A stretch of DNA of 64,000 nucleotides from UBA5342 sp965662645 (GCA_965662645.1 CBFIII010000009.1:1-64000); one strand, 5' to 3'; positions 10,273 to 20,499 are shown, counted from the first letter of the stretch. The notes: a model not told the origin generated them from the sequence alone. Made by a program: numbers and translations.

Positions 10273-12039
10273 ATGAAGAACACAATAAAACTGATCTTTT
10301 TGTTCAGCCTCATATTATCAATGTTCGCAGCATGTAACGAAGAACCTGATTACATTGATGGCATGGTAAGCTCAATAACCCAAGAGGGAAATGACAAACT
10401 CACTGAAACATCAGCGATGGAATGGAACAGTGCACTTATTGCCTTACAAGAAAATAGGCAGAAAATGATTGCGGTATTAAACCAAATAAACAGTGGGGGC
10501 TATACCAGTGATGAATACGATCTACAGAATCCGGACCGTTTAAAACAAGATGTTGAAATCGTTATTAACGATATTGACCATCATATGGACTCGATCTGGA
10601 ACACATTCATTACAGACACCTTCACTATTATAAATAGTGAAAGTCAAGGTGTCCAAACTTTTGGAGCTAAAAAATACATCAACACATCGCTAAATATCAA
10701 CAGCATAAGCAATTGGCTAAAATCAGACTACAAAGCAGACACTAGCAATTGGATAGCCAAAGATTTTGAAGTTCTAAAAAAAGACGTTTCCGATCTTTAT
10801 TACCTCAACACACTTAATGACAATGAGGTAATTGCTTACGTAGAGAACCTTAAAACAAATTTATCAATCCTAGAAAATAACTATCCTACCATAGAGAATG
10901 AAGTAAATACATCACCCTTTTTCTCGGCAGCACAGAAAACACTTTATACTGAAATAGGCACAGAGATAGACGCTATGAAGGTCACTTTAGATGGAGACAT
11001 TACACTTCAGACACGTGATGAGCTAGAGTTACTCACCAATGACCTAGCTGCTTTAACGTATTTTGTAAATAATAACTACACCTCCCCTGCTTTAGAACCT
11101 AAAGTATATGGTGAAATATCTTCGATTTGCGAACTACGTTGGTTTAGCGAAGAAGCAACAACAGAAGATTACGCACAAGACTGGGTACTAACGTGTGATA
11201 TCGATGCAGCGGAAACACACCGATGGAATTTGGATCAACCAGAACAAGGCTTTCAGCAAATCTTTGAATACACAGGTAATTTTGATGGACAATACCACAT
11301 CATCAGTGGGATGTTATTAACTAAATATGGCGGTGTGGACGTCAATCGTGCAGGAATGTTCCATTATTTTCTTGGGGGCACTATTCAAAATTTTGCTTTA
11401 ATCAATCTGTATATCAACAGCACCACTACTGATAATGGTCAGGGAGGCGCCTTAATTGGTTACGTAAAACCTGGAGAAGACGGAACACCTGCTACTATTG
11501 AGCGTTGCTTTGTACATGGCACCAAAGAACTAAGCAGTCAGGATGGCGGCTTTATTGGTCGTACTAGGGGCTCCATCATTAGAGATTGCTTTTCAGCTGT
11601 CGATTGTTACAAAACGGGTGCAAATACTTCTCCAGCTAATACTTCAAGCTTTATAGCCACCACCATAACAGGACCACATACCATTGAAAACATCATCAAC
11701 ATTGGGGTCAGTCAAGACTATGTCTTTATTGCAGGTGGTGCTAGCACTAATATTCTAAGTGCATCAGGTATGTATTACGATGCAAGCGCCGTAGGAGTTA
11801 CCAAAGAAGAAAAAAACGCATATGCTGCTACTACAACAATGAAAATCGGTGATGAAGGGGTGATCATCAATTTACCTACCGACCAATGGAATGACCTCGC
11901 TAACTTTGAAAATTTCAGCCCAGAAGTATGGGAGGTGAGAACCGTTTCAACCATCGATGATACACCACGTCCCTACCTTAAAGGGTTTAATTACGAGGCT
12001 ATTTCTACATTTATTATACCCGAATTTAATTACGAATAA
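10273..12039 (+). CDS. Surface lipoprotein, probable glycan-binding protein with GLUG-like repeats
   Basis: This 588-residue lipoprotein (lipobox MFAAC, Cys21) follows SusD2 by 47 bases, the usual place of an SGBP in a PUL. I do not recognise a named family over the full length. Residues about 25-275 look mostly helical, rich in Asn/Asp/Glu/Leu and probably coiled or bundled. The C-terminal half holds short Gly-rich strands resembling GLUG motifs: FDGQYHIISGM, GGALIGYV (about 390) and GGFIGRTRGSIIRDCFS (about 425), as in right-handed beta-helix surface proteins. The likely role is to hold polysaccharide at the surface next to the two transporters. A hairpin just after the stop may lessen transcription into the enzyme genes. 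Function is inferred from position and architecture. Confidence 0.7.
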   Translation: MKNTIKLIFLFSLILSMFAACNEEPDYIDGMVSSITQEGNDKLTETSAMEWNSALIALQENRQKMIAVLNQINSGGYTSDEYDLQNPDRLKQDVEIVINDIDHHMDSIWNTFITDTFTIINSESQGVQTFGAKKYINTSLNINSISNWLKSDYKADTSNWIAKDFEVLKKDVSDLYYLNTLNDNEVIAYVENLKTNLSILENNYPTIENEVNTSPFFSAAQKTLYTEIGTEIDAMKVTLDGDITLQTRDELELLTNDLAALTYFVNNNYTSPALEPKVYGEISSICELRWFSEEATTEDYAQDWVLTCDIDAAETHRWNLDQPEQGFQQIFEYTGNFDGQYHIISGMLLTKYGGVDVNRAGMFHYFLGGTIQNFALINLYINSTTTDNGQGGALIGYVKPGEDGTPATIERCFVHGTKELSSQDGGFIGRTRGSIIRDCFSAVDCYKTGANTSPANTSSFIATTITGPHTIENIINIGVSQDYVFIAGGASTNILSASGMYYDASAVGVTKEEKNAYAATTTMKIGDEGVIINLPTDQWNDLANFENFSPEVWEVRTVSTIDDTPRPYLKGFNYEAISTFIIPEFNYE

Positions 12040-12049
12040 AGACTACCAT

Positions 12050-12079
12050 CATCCCTTCCATCACAATATGGAAGGGATG
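12050..12079 (+). terminator. Perfect 12-bp hairpin after the SGBP gene
   Basis: CATCCCTTCCAT and its exact complement are separated by a 6-base loop, 10 bases after the stop codon of the surface lipoprotein. The following T-tract is poor, so this may be a partial terminator or an mRNA-stabilising hairpin that sets expression of the transport genes above the enzyme genes. Confidence 0.6.
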
Positions 12080-12164
12080 TTCTTACAATAAACAGACACA
12101 CATCCTCAAGACAACAACAAAAGTTTCATTTTCAAATATTTGCAATATAAAAACAGCCAACAAA

Positions 12165-14180
12165 GTGTCCGTGAAAATTTTTATCCTATTAACCTTATCG
12201 TTGTTAGCTGTGTATATATTCAGGGTTAATAATATAGATGTATCATACACTACGCCTCGCGACCTATACAGCGACACATGGGTAGCCACAGACGAGATAG
12301 GACGCGATATGCCATCACAAGCAGAAGTTGGAAATCTCAAAACAGACAAAGATCGCACAGTGGGTATCTTTTACGTCACTTGGCACCGAGAAAACAAGAA
12401 AAAAGCAGAGTCACCATATACAGCCGATGTCAGTAAAATTCTTAATGAATACCCAGAAGCCCGGTTAGATGGCAACCATCCTGCGTGGCAAAAGGGCTAT
12501 CATCACTGGGCAGAACCCGAGATGGGCTATTTCCTAAGCACTGACAAGTGGGTGATACGACACGATATGTCGATGCTGGCTGATGCTGGTGTAGATGTAC
12601 TCATTATGGATGCCACCAATGCCGTGCTTTATTGGGAGGAATGGGAAACGACCTTTTCCGTCATGCAAGAAATGGCAAAAGAGGGAAACAAAGTGCCTAA
12701 GTTCTGCTTTTGGGCCTTCAACGGTCCAGTCATCTCTGTCGTTCAGCAACTGTACGAAAAAATTTACAAAATAGATAAGTATAAAGACCTGTGGTTTTAC
12801 TGGGAAGATAAACCATTAATGTTATGGAATAATAACCCTATGCAGGATGCCACTTCTAACACAAAAAACAAAAATATCAATGCGAATTTTGACTCACTAG
12901 CAATTACAGACGTCAATCACCCCCATTATGGAGATGTTGATTATACCCAAAAGTATTATACGGATTACACGCAAGAGGTAAAAACATTCTTCACTACTCG
13001 CATGATGTGGTGGGGTTATCATTCGTGGAAAGGCCAACGCTATGTCGGCAAAGAAGGCAATTGGAGTTTTGGTTACGACTTAGGTCATCCTAAAGTTAAA
13101 AACCTACCTGCAGATAGCCTTGTAGCCCCCTACAAGGGAAAAGTAGAGCAAGCGGCTGTCACACCAGCTCAGCATTCTCACTCCTACATTGGTAAATCGT
13201 GGACAAGAGAAAAGGGTGAACCACAATTAAATGAACAAGACATGCCAGTAAAGGCCTACGTTCCTTGGCTAGGAAAAGAGGTGGACAATCCCTCTGCCTA
13301 TGGCATTTATTTTCAGGAACGATGGGATGAAGCAATCGCCTCAGATCCTGCATTCCTATACATCAACGATTGGAACGAATGGACGGCCATTAAGTTTGCA
13401 CCCGATCAGGTCAAGGTAAACACCACAGATGGGAAAGCTACTTTTATGAAACGCCAAAGCAACTTTCTATTTATAGACCAATACAATGCCGAGTTTAACC
13501 GCGGCATACAGCCTATGAAAGACGGTTATACCGACAACTATTACATGCAAATGGCACAGAATATTCGTCGTTACAAAGGAGTGCGCTCTATTCCAGTTTT
13601 GGATAAAGTAAGCGCCATATCTATTGATGGTAAATTCGAAGATTGGAAAAGTATTGAAACTGAATATAGGGATACCAAAGGAGATGTAACACATAGAAAC
13701 CACAAAGGATATGGCAACTTGTGGTACACTAATACGTCTGGACGAAATGACATCGTCACAGCAAAAATTGCAGCAAATAAAAAGGCGGTATCCTTTTATG
13801 TAGAAACAAGTCATCCATTGTCGGATCATACCGATGCCATGTGGATGATACTACTCATTGACATTGATAAAAATACAAATACGGGATGGAACGGTTACGA
13901 CTTTATGGTTAAAGATTACAGCGCCAAAGCCTGTCTCTATAAATATGAAAATGACCAATGGTACGATCAGGAAAAACTCGATTTTGCGTTTACCAATAAC
14001 AAGCTCGAAATATCAGTTCCACTATTTGCGATGCATTTATCAACTAGCGAATTTAGCTTCGACTTTAAGTGGGCTGACAACCCCAAAGACCTAAGCAAGC
14101 TCGAATCCCTATTTAACGATGGAGATACCGCACCGAACAGACGATTTAACTATAGATGCATTTATAAACAACGACAATGA
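12165..14180 (+). CDS. GH99/GH71-like glycoside hydrolase with C-terminal CBM9-like domain
   Basis: This 671-residue protein has an N-terminal hydrophobic signal or anchor (FILLTLSLLAVYIF). Its central TIM-barrel-like domain resembles GH99/WbsX-like and GH71-like proteins: VGIFYVTWHR, VLIMDATNAVLYWEEW, DKPLMLWNNNP, and INDWNEWTA near residues 399-407, matching the WNEW motif of that group. Residues about 480-665 form a separate domain (ISIDGKFEDWKS, WMILLIDIDKNTNTGWNGYD) resembling CBM9-like/DOMON modules. The start is a GTG at 12165 (or the GTG at 12171); the first in-frame ATG lies after the signal segment and would delete it. GH99 enzymes are endo-acting on mannose-type linkages, but this protein is distant and the substrate is open. 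It is followed after 49 bases by the rhamnosidase. Confidence 0.65.
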   Translation: MSVKIFILLTLSLLAVYIFRVNNIDVSYTTPRDLYSDTWVATDEIGRDMPSQAEVGNLKTDKDRTVGIFYVTWHRENKKKAESPYTADVSKILNEYPEARLDGNHPAWQKGYHHWAEPEMGYFLSTDKWVIRHDMSMLADAGVDVLIMDATNAVLYWEEWETTFSVMQEMAKEGNKVPKFCFWAFNGPVISVVQQLYEKIYKIDKYKDLWFYWEDKPLMLWNNNPMQDATSNTKNKNINANFDSLAITDVNHPHYGDVDYTQKYYTDYTQEVKTFFTTRMMWWGYHSWKGQRYVGKEGNWSFGYDLGHPKVKNLPADSLVAPYKGKVEQAAVTPAQHSHSYIGKSWTREKGEPQLNEQDMPVKAYVPWLGKEVDNPSAYGIYFQERWDEAIASDPAFLYINDWNEWTAIKFAPDQVKVNTTDGKATFMKRQSNFLFIDQYNAEFNRGIQPMKDGYTDNYYMQMAQNIRRYKGVRSIPVLDKVSAISIDGKFEDWKSIETEYRDTKGDVTHRNHKGYGNLWYTNTSGRNDIVTAKIAANKKAVSFYVETSHPLSDHTDAMWMILLIDIDKNTNTGWNGYDFMVKDYSAKACLYKYENDQWYDQEKLDFAFTNNKLEISVPLFAMHLSTSEFSFDFKWADNPKDLSKLESLFNDGDTAPNRRFNYRCIYKQRQ

Positions 14181-14229
14181 TCAGCCATATTGAATAAAGA
14201 TAATACGCGCTTCAAAATATTTACATTAT

Positions 14230-15984
14230 ATGATATTACAAAAAATAAACTATCTTATTTCCACCCTTCTGGCTCTAACCATGATGAGTTGTAGTTTCTC
14301 GCCACAAACAGAGAAGACTGATAACAACACCTATTCTGGAGATATTGAAAGGCACTACATCTGCCCTACACGAATCATCACACAAACAGATCAGGTCAAA
14401 AATAGCAAAAGCCTACTCAAAGAGGGCTTACACCAAGCCCACACCGCTAAGACCGACTTGTGCATTATGCAAAATAAAGGCAATAAGAAAGCCTTCTTAC
14501 TCTTAGATTTTGGCAAAGAAATCCACGGTGGTATATCAATCGTCACAGGACTAAGCTCTAAAAAAGAAGCCACTAAAGTGCGCATCAGATTAGGAGAATC
14601 GGTATCTGAAGCCATGTCTGAAATTGGTGGAGAAGGCCATGCAACGAACGATCATGCCATACGAGATTGGAACCAAGACCTCCCTTGGTGTGGTAAGGTA
14701 GAAATCGGAAATTCTGGTTTTCGTTTTGCTTCTATCGAATTATTGGACAACGATGTCAACCTAAAAATTCTTGAGATTAGTGCCATCGCTATAGAACGTG
14801 ACATCGAATACCTAGGTGCTTTTAAGTGTAACGACGAACGTCTCAATGATATCTGGATGACGGGAGCACGCACCGTACACCTCAACATGCAAGAATATTT
14901 ATGGGATGGTCCAAAACGCGACCGTTTAGTATGGGTAGGCGATATGCACCCCGAAGTAAAAACCATCTTATCTGTATTTGGTTATAACGAAGTGGTCCCA
15001 AAATCATTAGATTTCATAAAAAACATATCCCCTCTACCCCAATGGATGAATGGTATTAGTTCTTATTCTATGTGGTGGCTAATTATTCAACACCAATGGT
15101 ATATGAATGTAGGCGACAAAGCCCTACTTGAAGAAAATAAGGAATACATCCTAAAGCTACTTAAACACTTATCAACCTTTATCGACGATAATGGCAAAGA
15201 AAATCTTGATGGCGTTCGTTTTCTGGATTGGCCTACCAGTAAAGACTCAGTAGCAGTACATGCTGGCTTACAATCGATGATGGTGAGGACTTTTGATGTA
15301 GGTGCAAAACTAGCCATAGTACTTAATGAGCCTCTAAAAGCTGACACGTTTAAGGCGGTAGCACAGAAGTTAAGACAGTACGCCACCCCAATGCCTACGC
15401 GCAAATCTCCAGCCGCACTTATGGCCTTAACAGATTTGGCTGACCCAGAAACGGTAGCTAACCAACTCTTACTTAAAGATGGCGTACACGATTTATCGAC
15501 TTTTTATGGTTATTATGTTCTCAATGCTCTCGCTAAATCGGGTAATCACCAAGAAGCCATCGATTTCATCCGTGAATACTGGGGTGCTATGCTTGATCTA
15601 GGCGCCACCTCTTTTTGGGAAGATTTTAATATTGATTGGATGGAAAATGCAGCCCGCATTGATGAAATGGTTCCTGAAGACAAAGTAGATGTGCACAAGA
15701 CGTATGGTGACTATTGTTATGAAGGCTTTCGCCACAGTTTGTGCCACGGATGGTCTTCGGGACCTACTGCTTGGTTATCGGAATATGTACTTGGCGTAGA
15801 AGTCGTAGAAGCAGGTTGTAAAACCTTAAAAATAACACCTCATTTAGGCGATTTAGAATGGGTTGAAGGTAAGTACCCCACTCCACTAGGCGTCGTAAAA
15901 ATAAAACACACTAAATTAGCAAATGGCGAAATAAATTCTGATATTGATGCACCTAAAGGCATTAGTATAGTGATGGGAAAATAA
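14230..15984 (+). CDS. GH78-type alpha-L-rhamnosidase lipoprotein
   Basis: This 584-residue lipoprotein (lipobox TMMSC, Cys21) is an alpha-L-rhamnosidase-like enzyme releasing terminal rhamnose. A beta-sandwich segment (about residues 80-190, FLLLDFGKEIHGG) precedes an (alpha/alpha)6 barrel carrying DGPKRDRLVWVGDMHPE (about 226-242), the equivalent of the DxPxRDE..WxGD signature of Bac_rhamnosid6H. The C-terminal GWSSGPTAWLSEYVLGVEV and TPHLGDLEWVEGKYPTPLG are typical of the closing Bac_rhamnosid_C region. It is shorter than multi-domain GH78 enzymes. Lipidation suggests outer-membrane anchoring, periplasmic or surface. Rhamnose removal fits ulvan or rhamnose-capped arabinogalactan. Specificity was not tested. 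Confidence 0.8.
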   Translation: MILQKINYLISTLLALTMMSCSFSPQTEKTDNNTYSGDIERHYICPTRIITQTDQVKNSKSLLKEGLHQAHTAKTDLCIMQNKGNKKAFLLLDFGKEIHGGISIVTGLSSKKEATKVRIRLGESVSEAMSEIGGEGHATNDHAIRDWNQDLPWCGKVEIGNSGFRFASIELLDNDVNLKILEISAIAIERDIEYLGAFKCNDERLNDIWMTGARTVHLNMQEYLWDGPKRDRLVWVGDMHPEVKTILSVFGYNEVVPKSLDFIKNISPLPQWMNGISSYSMWWLIIQHQWYMNVGDKALLEENKEYILKLLKHLSTFIDDNGKENLDGVRFLDWPTSKDSVAVHAGLQSMMVRTFDVGAKLAIVLNEPLKADTFKAVAQKLRQYATPMPTRKSPAALMALTDLADPETVANQLLLKDGVHDLSTFYGYYVLNALAKSGNHQEAIDFIREYWGAMLDLGATSFWEDFNIDWMENAARIDEMVPEDKVDVHKTYGDYCYEGFRHSLCHGWSSGPTAWLSEYVLGVEVVEAGCKTLKITPHLGDLEWVEGKYPTPLGVVKIKHTKLANGEINSDIDAPKGISIVMGK

Positions 15985-16016
15985 AACTTTTGCTAAAAAA
16001 TTAAAATAATAGAAAG

Positions 16017-17738
16017 ATGAAATTACAATTTTTAAAACCATCAATTATCCTAATAGGACTGCTTACAATAAGCAATATGGTGGCACAGAAAACCGAGAAA
16101 AAAACACGTCCCAACATCATCCTCATACTAGCCGACGATTTGGGCTATATGGACGTACAAGAATATGCCCACCACACCCTAGAGGTGGATAAGGATTCAA
16201 TGTATTACGAAACGCCAAACATTGACCGCCTTATTAGTGAAGGATTAGCCTTTGACAGAGCTTATGCCAATCAGTTATGCTCACCTACACGTGCCAGCAT
16301 TCTTACAGGAAAATATGCAGCTCGTCTAGGTTTTACCACAGCTACTCCTTTTCGAAAGACTTACTATAATCAAGGGATGAAAGCTCCTGAAGGTAGCTAT
16401 ATACATGATGTAATATATCACGGTGATAATATCAAGATAGAACAAGCTTATATTAATGGAAGTACAAATACAGCTTTACCAGCAGGTACTTCTTATGACA
16501 ATGGCATAGACGAAATAACCATTGCCGAAGCACTACCCGACTACCATTCGGCCTTCATTGGAAAATGGCACGTAGGTGGACATGGCGCAGAAGGTTATAC
16601 GCCCAACGATCAAGGATTTGAAGGCTTAGCTTGGAATGATGCAGGCGGCTCCACTTATTTCAACTGGCGCCCCGTATGGAATAACCGTGACAAGTCTGAC
16701 ATCCCTAACATCCCACAAAAAGAATGCATTAGAGGTTATGGAGGAAAAGAAACAGGCGAAGATTACCTGACCGATGATATTACCAGTCAGGTACTCGACT
16801 ACATAGATGGCAGAGCCCAGATAAAAGATCAGCCTTTCTTCCTATACTGCTGTCATTTTGCAGTACATACGCCATTCCACGCCAAAAAAGAGGATATGGA
16901 TCACTTCAAAAACAAACCGACGAAGGGTTGGAATGGACATAAAGATGAACGTTATGCTAGTATGTTAAAATCGTTGGATAATTCCGTAGGAGCCATTCTC
17001 GACAAACTTGACGAAACGGGTCTTGACGACAATACCTTAGTGGTATTTATGTCCGACAATGGTGGTATAGATATGGATGTAACACCTACTGGCATGATTA
17101 CAAACAACTACCCTCTTACAGGAGGAAAAGCAAACCTCACCGAAGGCGGAGTGCGTGTACCACTAGTATTCCGTTGGAAAGGAAAAATAAATGGTGGCAA
17201 ATGGTCGCCTGTTGCCGTTGATTGCACTGACATCTTCCCTACGCTAGTAGAGGCTGCTGGATATGAACTTACGCCCTATTATGACGAAGTAAAAATTGAT
17301 GGGCGCAGCATTTTAGGTTTAACTAACGACATTAGTAACAAAGAAAATAGCTACACTCGTAACACCCGTTACTGGCACTATCCTTTCAATGTGATTTATA
17401 ACAACCCTTACGAAGCTTTACCTCAGACACCACAATCTGCCATTATGGAAGGCGAATACAAACTTATCTATGACTGGCATGGCGACATTAAACTCTTCAA
17501 CGTGGTTAAAGATATTTCGGAAACAAATAACCTCATCACCATGATGCCTGACAAAGGCCGAGACTTATTTGTAAAACTGATCACTTGGCTCGAAGGTAAT
17601 GTGGCCCCCACCTATTGGCCAAAGGTTAATCCTGATTATAAAGCTGAGAAAGATGTACACCAACATACTTTCATCAATGTATATGACATCTACAAAAATG
17701 GTGGAGACGTATTAGAAGCAGTAAATCATAGCAGATAA
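16017..17738 (+). CDS. Formylglycine-dependent sulfatase (S1 family)
   Basis: This 573-residue secreted sulfatase hydrolyses sulfate esters. The N-terminus has a signal peptide ending near MVAQ. NIILILADDLGY supplies the metal-binding Asp pair, and CSPTRAS with Cys88 is the CxPxR site converted to formylglycine by a maturase not encoded here. FIGKWHVGG, HFAVHTPFHAK and FMSDNGG are further active-site signatures. It lacks a T9SS domain and lipobox, suggesting a periplasmic location. It is 32 bases after the rhamnosidase gene in the same operon. The S1 subfamily and sulfated sugar cannot be assigned by eye. Confidence 0.93.
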   Translation: MKLQFLKPSIILIGLLTISNMVAQKTEKKTRPNIILILADDLGYMDVQEYAHHTLEVDKDSMYYETPNIDRLISEGLAFDRAYANQLCSPTRASILTGKYAARLGFTTATPFRKTYYNQGMKAPEGSYIHDVIYHGDNIKIEQAYINGSTNTALPAGTSYDNGIDEITIAEALPDYHSAFIGKWHVGGHGAEGYTPNDQGFEGLAWNDAGGSTYFNWRPVWNNRDKSDIPNIPQKECIRGYGGKETGEDYLTDDITSQVLDYIDGRAQIKDQPFFLYCCHFAVHTPFHAKKEDMDHFKNKPTKGWNGHKDERYASMLKSLDNSVGAILDKLDETGLDDNTLVVFMSDNGGIDMDVTPTGMITNNYPLTGGKANLTEGGVRVPLVFRWKGKINGGKWSPVAVDCTDIFPTLVEAAGYELTPYYDEVKIDGRSILGLTNDISNKENSYTRNTRYWHYPFNVIYNNPYEALPQTPQSAIMEGEYKLIYDWHGDIKLFNVVKDISETNNLITMMPDKGRDLFVKLITWLEGNVAPTYWPKVNPDYKAEKDVHQHTFINVYDIYKNGGDVLEAVNHSR

Positions 17739-17773
17739 TAAGTGATCAAACAGATATTCAAATTATAAAAATT

Positions 17774-20236
17774 ATGAACCGAAATCACAGCAGCACAAAA
17801 GCACTTATTCTCACTTTTATAGTCTTATTCTTAACACATAGCCTATGGGCTAATGACAAAATAAGTATGTGTGATTCTTCGGCGTCATACCAGCATGTGA
17901 TCATTACTTCCAGCGCCCTAAAAAGTGACACTGACACCTATTCTCTATCGACCTTCATGCAGCATAGAATAGATAATGGAATAAGCTCTACTATAGTATC
18001 AACAGATAGTATTTATCAGTACTATCAAGGTGTTGACAATCAGGAAAAGATCAGAAACTTCATCATAGATGCACGGAACAACTGGGACACAGAATATGTC
18101 CTCCTTGGTGGTGATGTAAACATTATTCCAGCACGTATGCTCTATGCTCGTGATGTAAATATGGCTGCAGACATGTATTACGCTTGTCTGGATAACAGTT
18201 TTAACGATGATGGAGATGATAAATGGGGAGAGGTAAATGATGGTTTAGACTTTGAATACGATGTGTATGTAGGCAGAGCCTCCGCCGAAAATGCAACCGA
18301 AATGCACAACTTTGTGTACAAAACAATAAGCTACGAGAACTCCCCACTTAATGCCTCCTACCACACAAAGATCATCCACATGAGCCAGGAGGCTAGTGGC
18401 ATAGGCAATACAGAAAAGTGGTGCGATCGCTATCGTGAGAAAAGTAAAGATATGACCTTTGAATACTACCGCCTGACCGATGCGCAAGCCGATCCAGTCG
18501 CCAATAATAGACTAAGCAATGGTAACATAGGTCAGTATCTGGGAGCATCACACGGCTATGTGGGCAAAATAGCCAACATCACCATAGGCGAAGCTGTGAA
18601 ATTCACCAACGCCGATCAGTTCTACTTTATGACCTCCATAGCATGCCTTGCAGGACGTTTCGATCAAGACTGTGTGGCCGAAGCCTTCTGTACATCTACA
18701 AGAAAAGGAGGCGCTTTTGCAGGTATGTTCAATTCAGAAGACGCCTTTCCGCCCTATATTGTACAATACCTTTACAAATTACGCGATGTACATTATGTCA
18801 ATAAGATAACTAAACTTGGTATATTACGCGCAGAAGTCGCCAAATCATACGCCTATTCTGACTACTTGAAAGATGATGCGACCGCCATGGCGCGACGTTA
18901 TCAGGCCTATCAATACAATTTGTTTGGCGATCCGGCTACTGACCTAAAATCGGCCATTTCAACACCTATCGACGTCAGCTTATCATGTAACCAACTCAAT
19001 GGATCGTCCATTATGGACGAAAGTGGAAACCAAAACAACGCCACCATTCACGGCAACATTGATACCACCTTACTTTTGGGGTCTAAAGCAATCCGCCTTG
19101 ATGGAAAGATCAATTACCTGAGTATTCCACACAATGCTTGGAACCCTATGGGCAATCAGGTAGAACTGACCCTAGCAGCTTGGTTTTACCTGGATTCCTT
19201 AATGCCCAAAGTGGGTCTATTTGTGAAAGGAAGCACAAAAAATCCTTTTGGACTTTATCTAAAAGAAGATGGACACCTCACCTTTGAAATGAATAAAAAT
19301 ACACCTGCCAATGGATGGAAAAACCTAGACTGGACTTCAGATACTGAGCTAAAACAAAAAGGCTTATATCACCTAGCACTGGTGTTGGAATACAAAAGCA
19401 GCCAGGGACAACTATATATTGATGGAATACTTAAAGAAACATTCCCCCTTCCCACCGACTATCTCCTTGGTGGTGTAGAAGAACCTTTGTATATAGGTAA
19501 AAACCCCAAGACTGCAGATGGCTATTTAAAGGGAGCAATTGATGACGTCCAAATATATAGTAGATCCTTGTCGGCCTCTGAAGTTAATGCATTAATGGAG
19601 ACGAAGAAACCATTTAACATTGTACATACTTCTATAATAGATAAAGTAAGTGCTGAACTCTATGGTGAAACCTTAAAAGACAAAACGGAATACACACTAG
19701 ACTACGATGAAATAGCTCAGCACCCTTGGACAATAAAAACAGAGATCAATACCCCAGCTGATTTTAGTGGTTGCATTGTATATCAATTGGACTCACTTGT
19801 GCTGACAGATAATGATGTTGAATTCTCTTCATTAGACATAGATAATGAGTTATATACTCAGCTCAATACACTAGGACATCACAACCTGTCGGTAATGCTT
19901 TTTTCAGAACAAAACGGTCAAGGCTATATTATGGATGAGAAAACCATCACCATCCATGTGGAAAAGAATGCGTCTCTTATAAATGCCCCAGCTATTAACG
20001 AAACCATAGCGATAAGTCCTAACCCTGCACAGAATGAGTTACGAATACAGAACTCAGGCAAAAGTCAACATTGTCACCTAGTAATATATGCGATATCTGG
20101 CGAACAAGTAATGCAAAACCATATCCATTTAAATAGTGAATATAGTGTTGATATCTCGGCACTAATGAGCGGTTACTATTTCTTAAAAATAGAGAAGACT
20201 AATGGTGTAGTAAACTATCGTTTTTTAAAAAATTAA
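17774..20236 (+). CDS. Gingipain-like C25 cysteine protease with LamG and T9SS sorting domains
   Basis: This 820-residue protein is a secreted cysteine protease of family C25. After a signal peptide (to about residue 27) a gingipain-type fold is visible: YVLLGGDVNIIPAR (about 108-121), a YY...DVYVGRAS segment, GASHG with catalytic His260, and TSIACLAGRFD with catalytic Cys291. A LamG/concanavalin-like lectin domain follows (about 395-609; WFYLDSL, LYIDGIL, GAIDDVQIYSRSLSASEV). The last 75 residues are a T9SS type-A sorting domain (ISPNPAQNELRIQ, then GYYFLKI and RFLKN). It lies 35 bases after the sulfatase, inside the PUL, which is unusual. It may cut the protein part of a proteoglycan or mature neighbouring T9SS proteins; both are inference. 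Confidence 0.85.
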   Translation: MNRNHSSTKALILTFIVLFLTHSLWANDKISMCDSSASYQHVIITSSALKSDTDTYSLSTFMQHRIDNGISSTIVSTDSIYQYYQGVDNQEKIRNFIIDARNNWDTEYVLLGGDVNIIPARMLYARDVNMAADMYYACLDNSFNDDGDDKWGEVNDGLDFEYDVYVGRASAENATEMHNFVYKTISYENSPLNASYHTKIIHMSQEASGIGNTEKWCDRYREKSKDMTFEYYRLTDAQADPVANNRLSNGNIGQYLGASHGYVGKIANITIGEAVKFTNADQFYFMTSIACLAGRFDQDCVAEAFCTSTRKGGAFAGMFNSEDAFPPYIVQYLYKLRDVHYVNKITKLGILRAEVAKSYAYSDYLKDDATAMARRYQAYQYNLFGDPATDLKSAISTPIDVSLSCNQLNGSSIMDESGNQNNATIHGNIDTTLLLGSKAIRLDGKINYLSIPHNAWNPMGNQVELTLAAWFYLDSLMPKVGLFVKGSTKNPFGLYLKEDGHLTFEMNKNTPANGWKNLDWTSDTELKQKGLYHLALVLEYKSSQGQLYIDGILKETFPLPTDYLLGGVEEPLYIGKNPKTADGYLKGAIDDVQIYSRSLSASEVNALMETKKPFNIVHTSIIDKVSAELYGETLKDKTEYTLDYDEIAQHPWTIKTEINTPADFSGCIVYQLDSLVLTDNDVEFSSLDIDNELYTQLNTLGHHNLSVMLFSEQNGQGYIMDEKTITIHVEKNASLINAPAINETIAISPNPAQNELRIQNSGKSQHCHLVIYAISGEQVMQNHIHLNSEYSVDISALMSGYYFLKIEKTNGVVNYRFLKN

Positions 20237-20436
20237 AACGGCTTTTTACATTCTAAACTTAGACTCATCCTAAAAGAAAAAAAACACCTCCCCAATTAGC
20301 CTCAAACTAAATAACAAAAAAATCAACGCCTAACACCTTCGAACAACAATAGAAAAAGCAGAAAAACAGGATATTAAAAAATTTCACATATACATCAAGT
20401 TTGAACTATATACGCAAAAAAAAAGAGGATAATACA

Positions 20437-20469
20437 CAAAAACAAACAATAAGAAGACAATAACGGACA
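20437..20469 (-). promoter_or_regulatory. Putative HTCS operator B (direct repeat)
   Basis: On the minus strand from 20469 downward the half-sites TGTCCGTTATTG and TGTTTGTTTTTG are 21 bases apart. The second is degenerate but keeps TGT..G..TTTG. The gene-proximal edge is exactly 21 bases from the CATATTTGT element at 20491, as at the other three sites. Confidence 0.55.
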
Positions 20470-20490
20470 CATCAGAACATAGATGTTTTC

Positions 20491-20499
20491 CATATTTGT
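20491..20499 (+). promoter_or_regulatory. Promoter -7-like element for the 20545 gene
   Basis: CATATTTGT, identical to the element at 225-233, and followed after 7 bases by the same ATTATTAACC. It lies about 45 bases before the ATG at 20545, which fits a short leader. Confidence 0.6.

Noticed and set aside
12083..12358. 91-codon minus-strand frame across the GH99-like gene start
   Set aside because: It is antisense to a well-supported gene start and signal peptide; no protein features.
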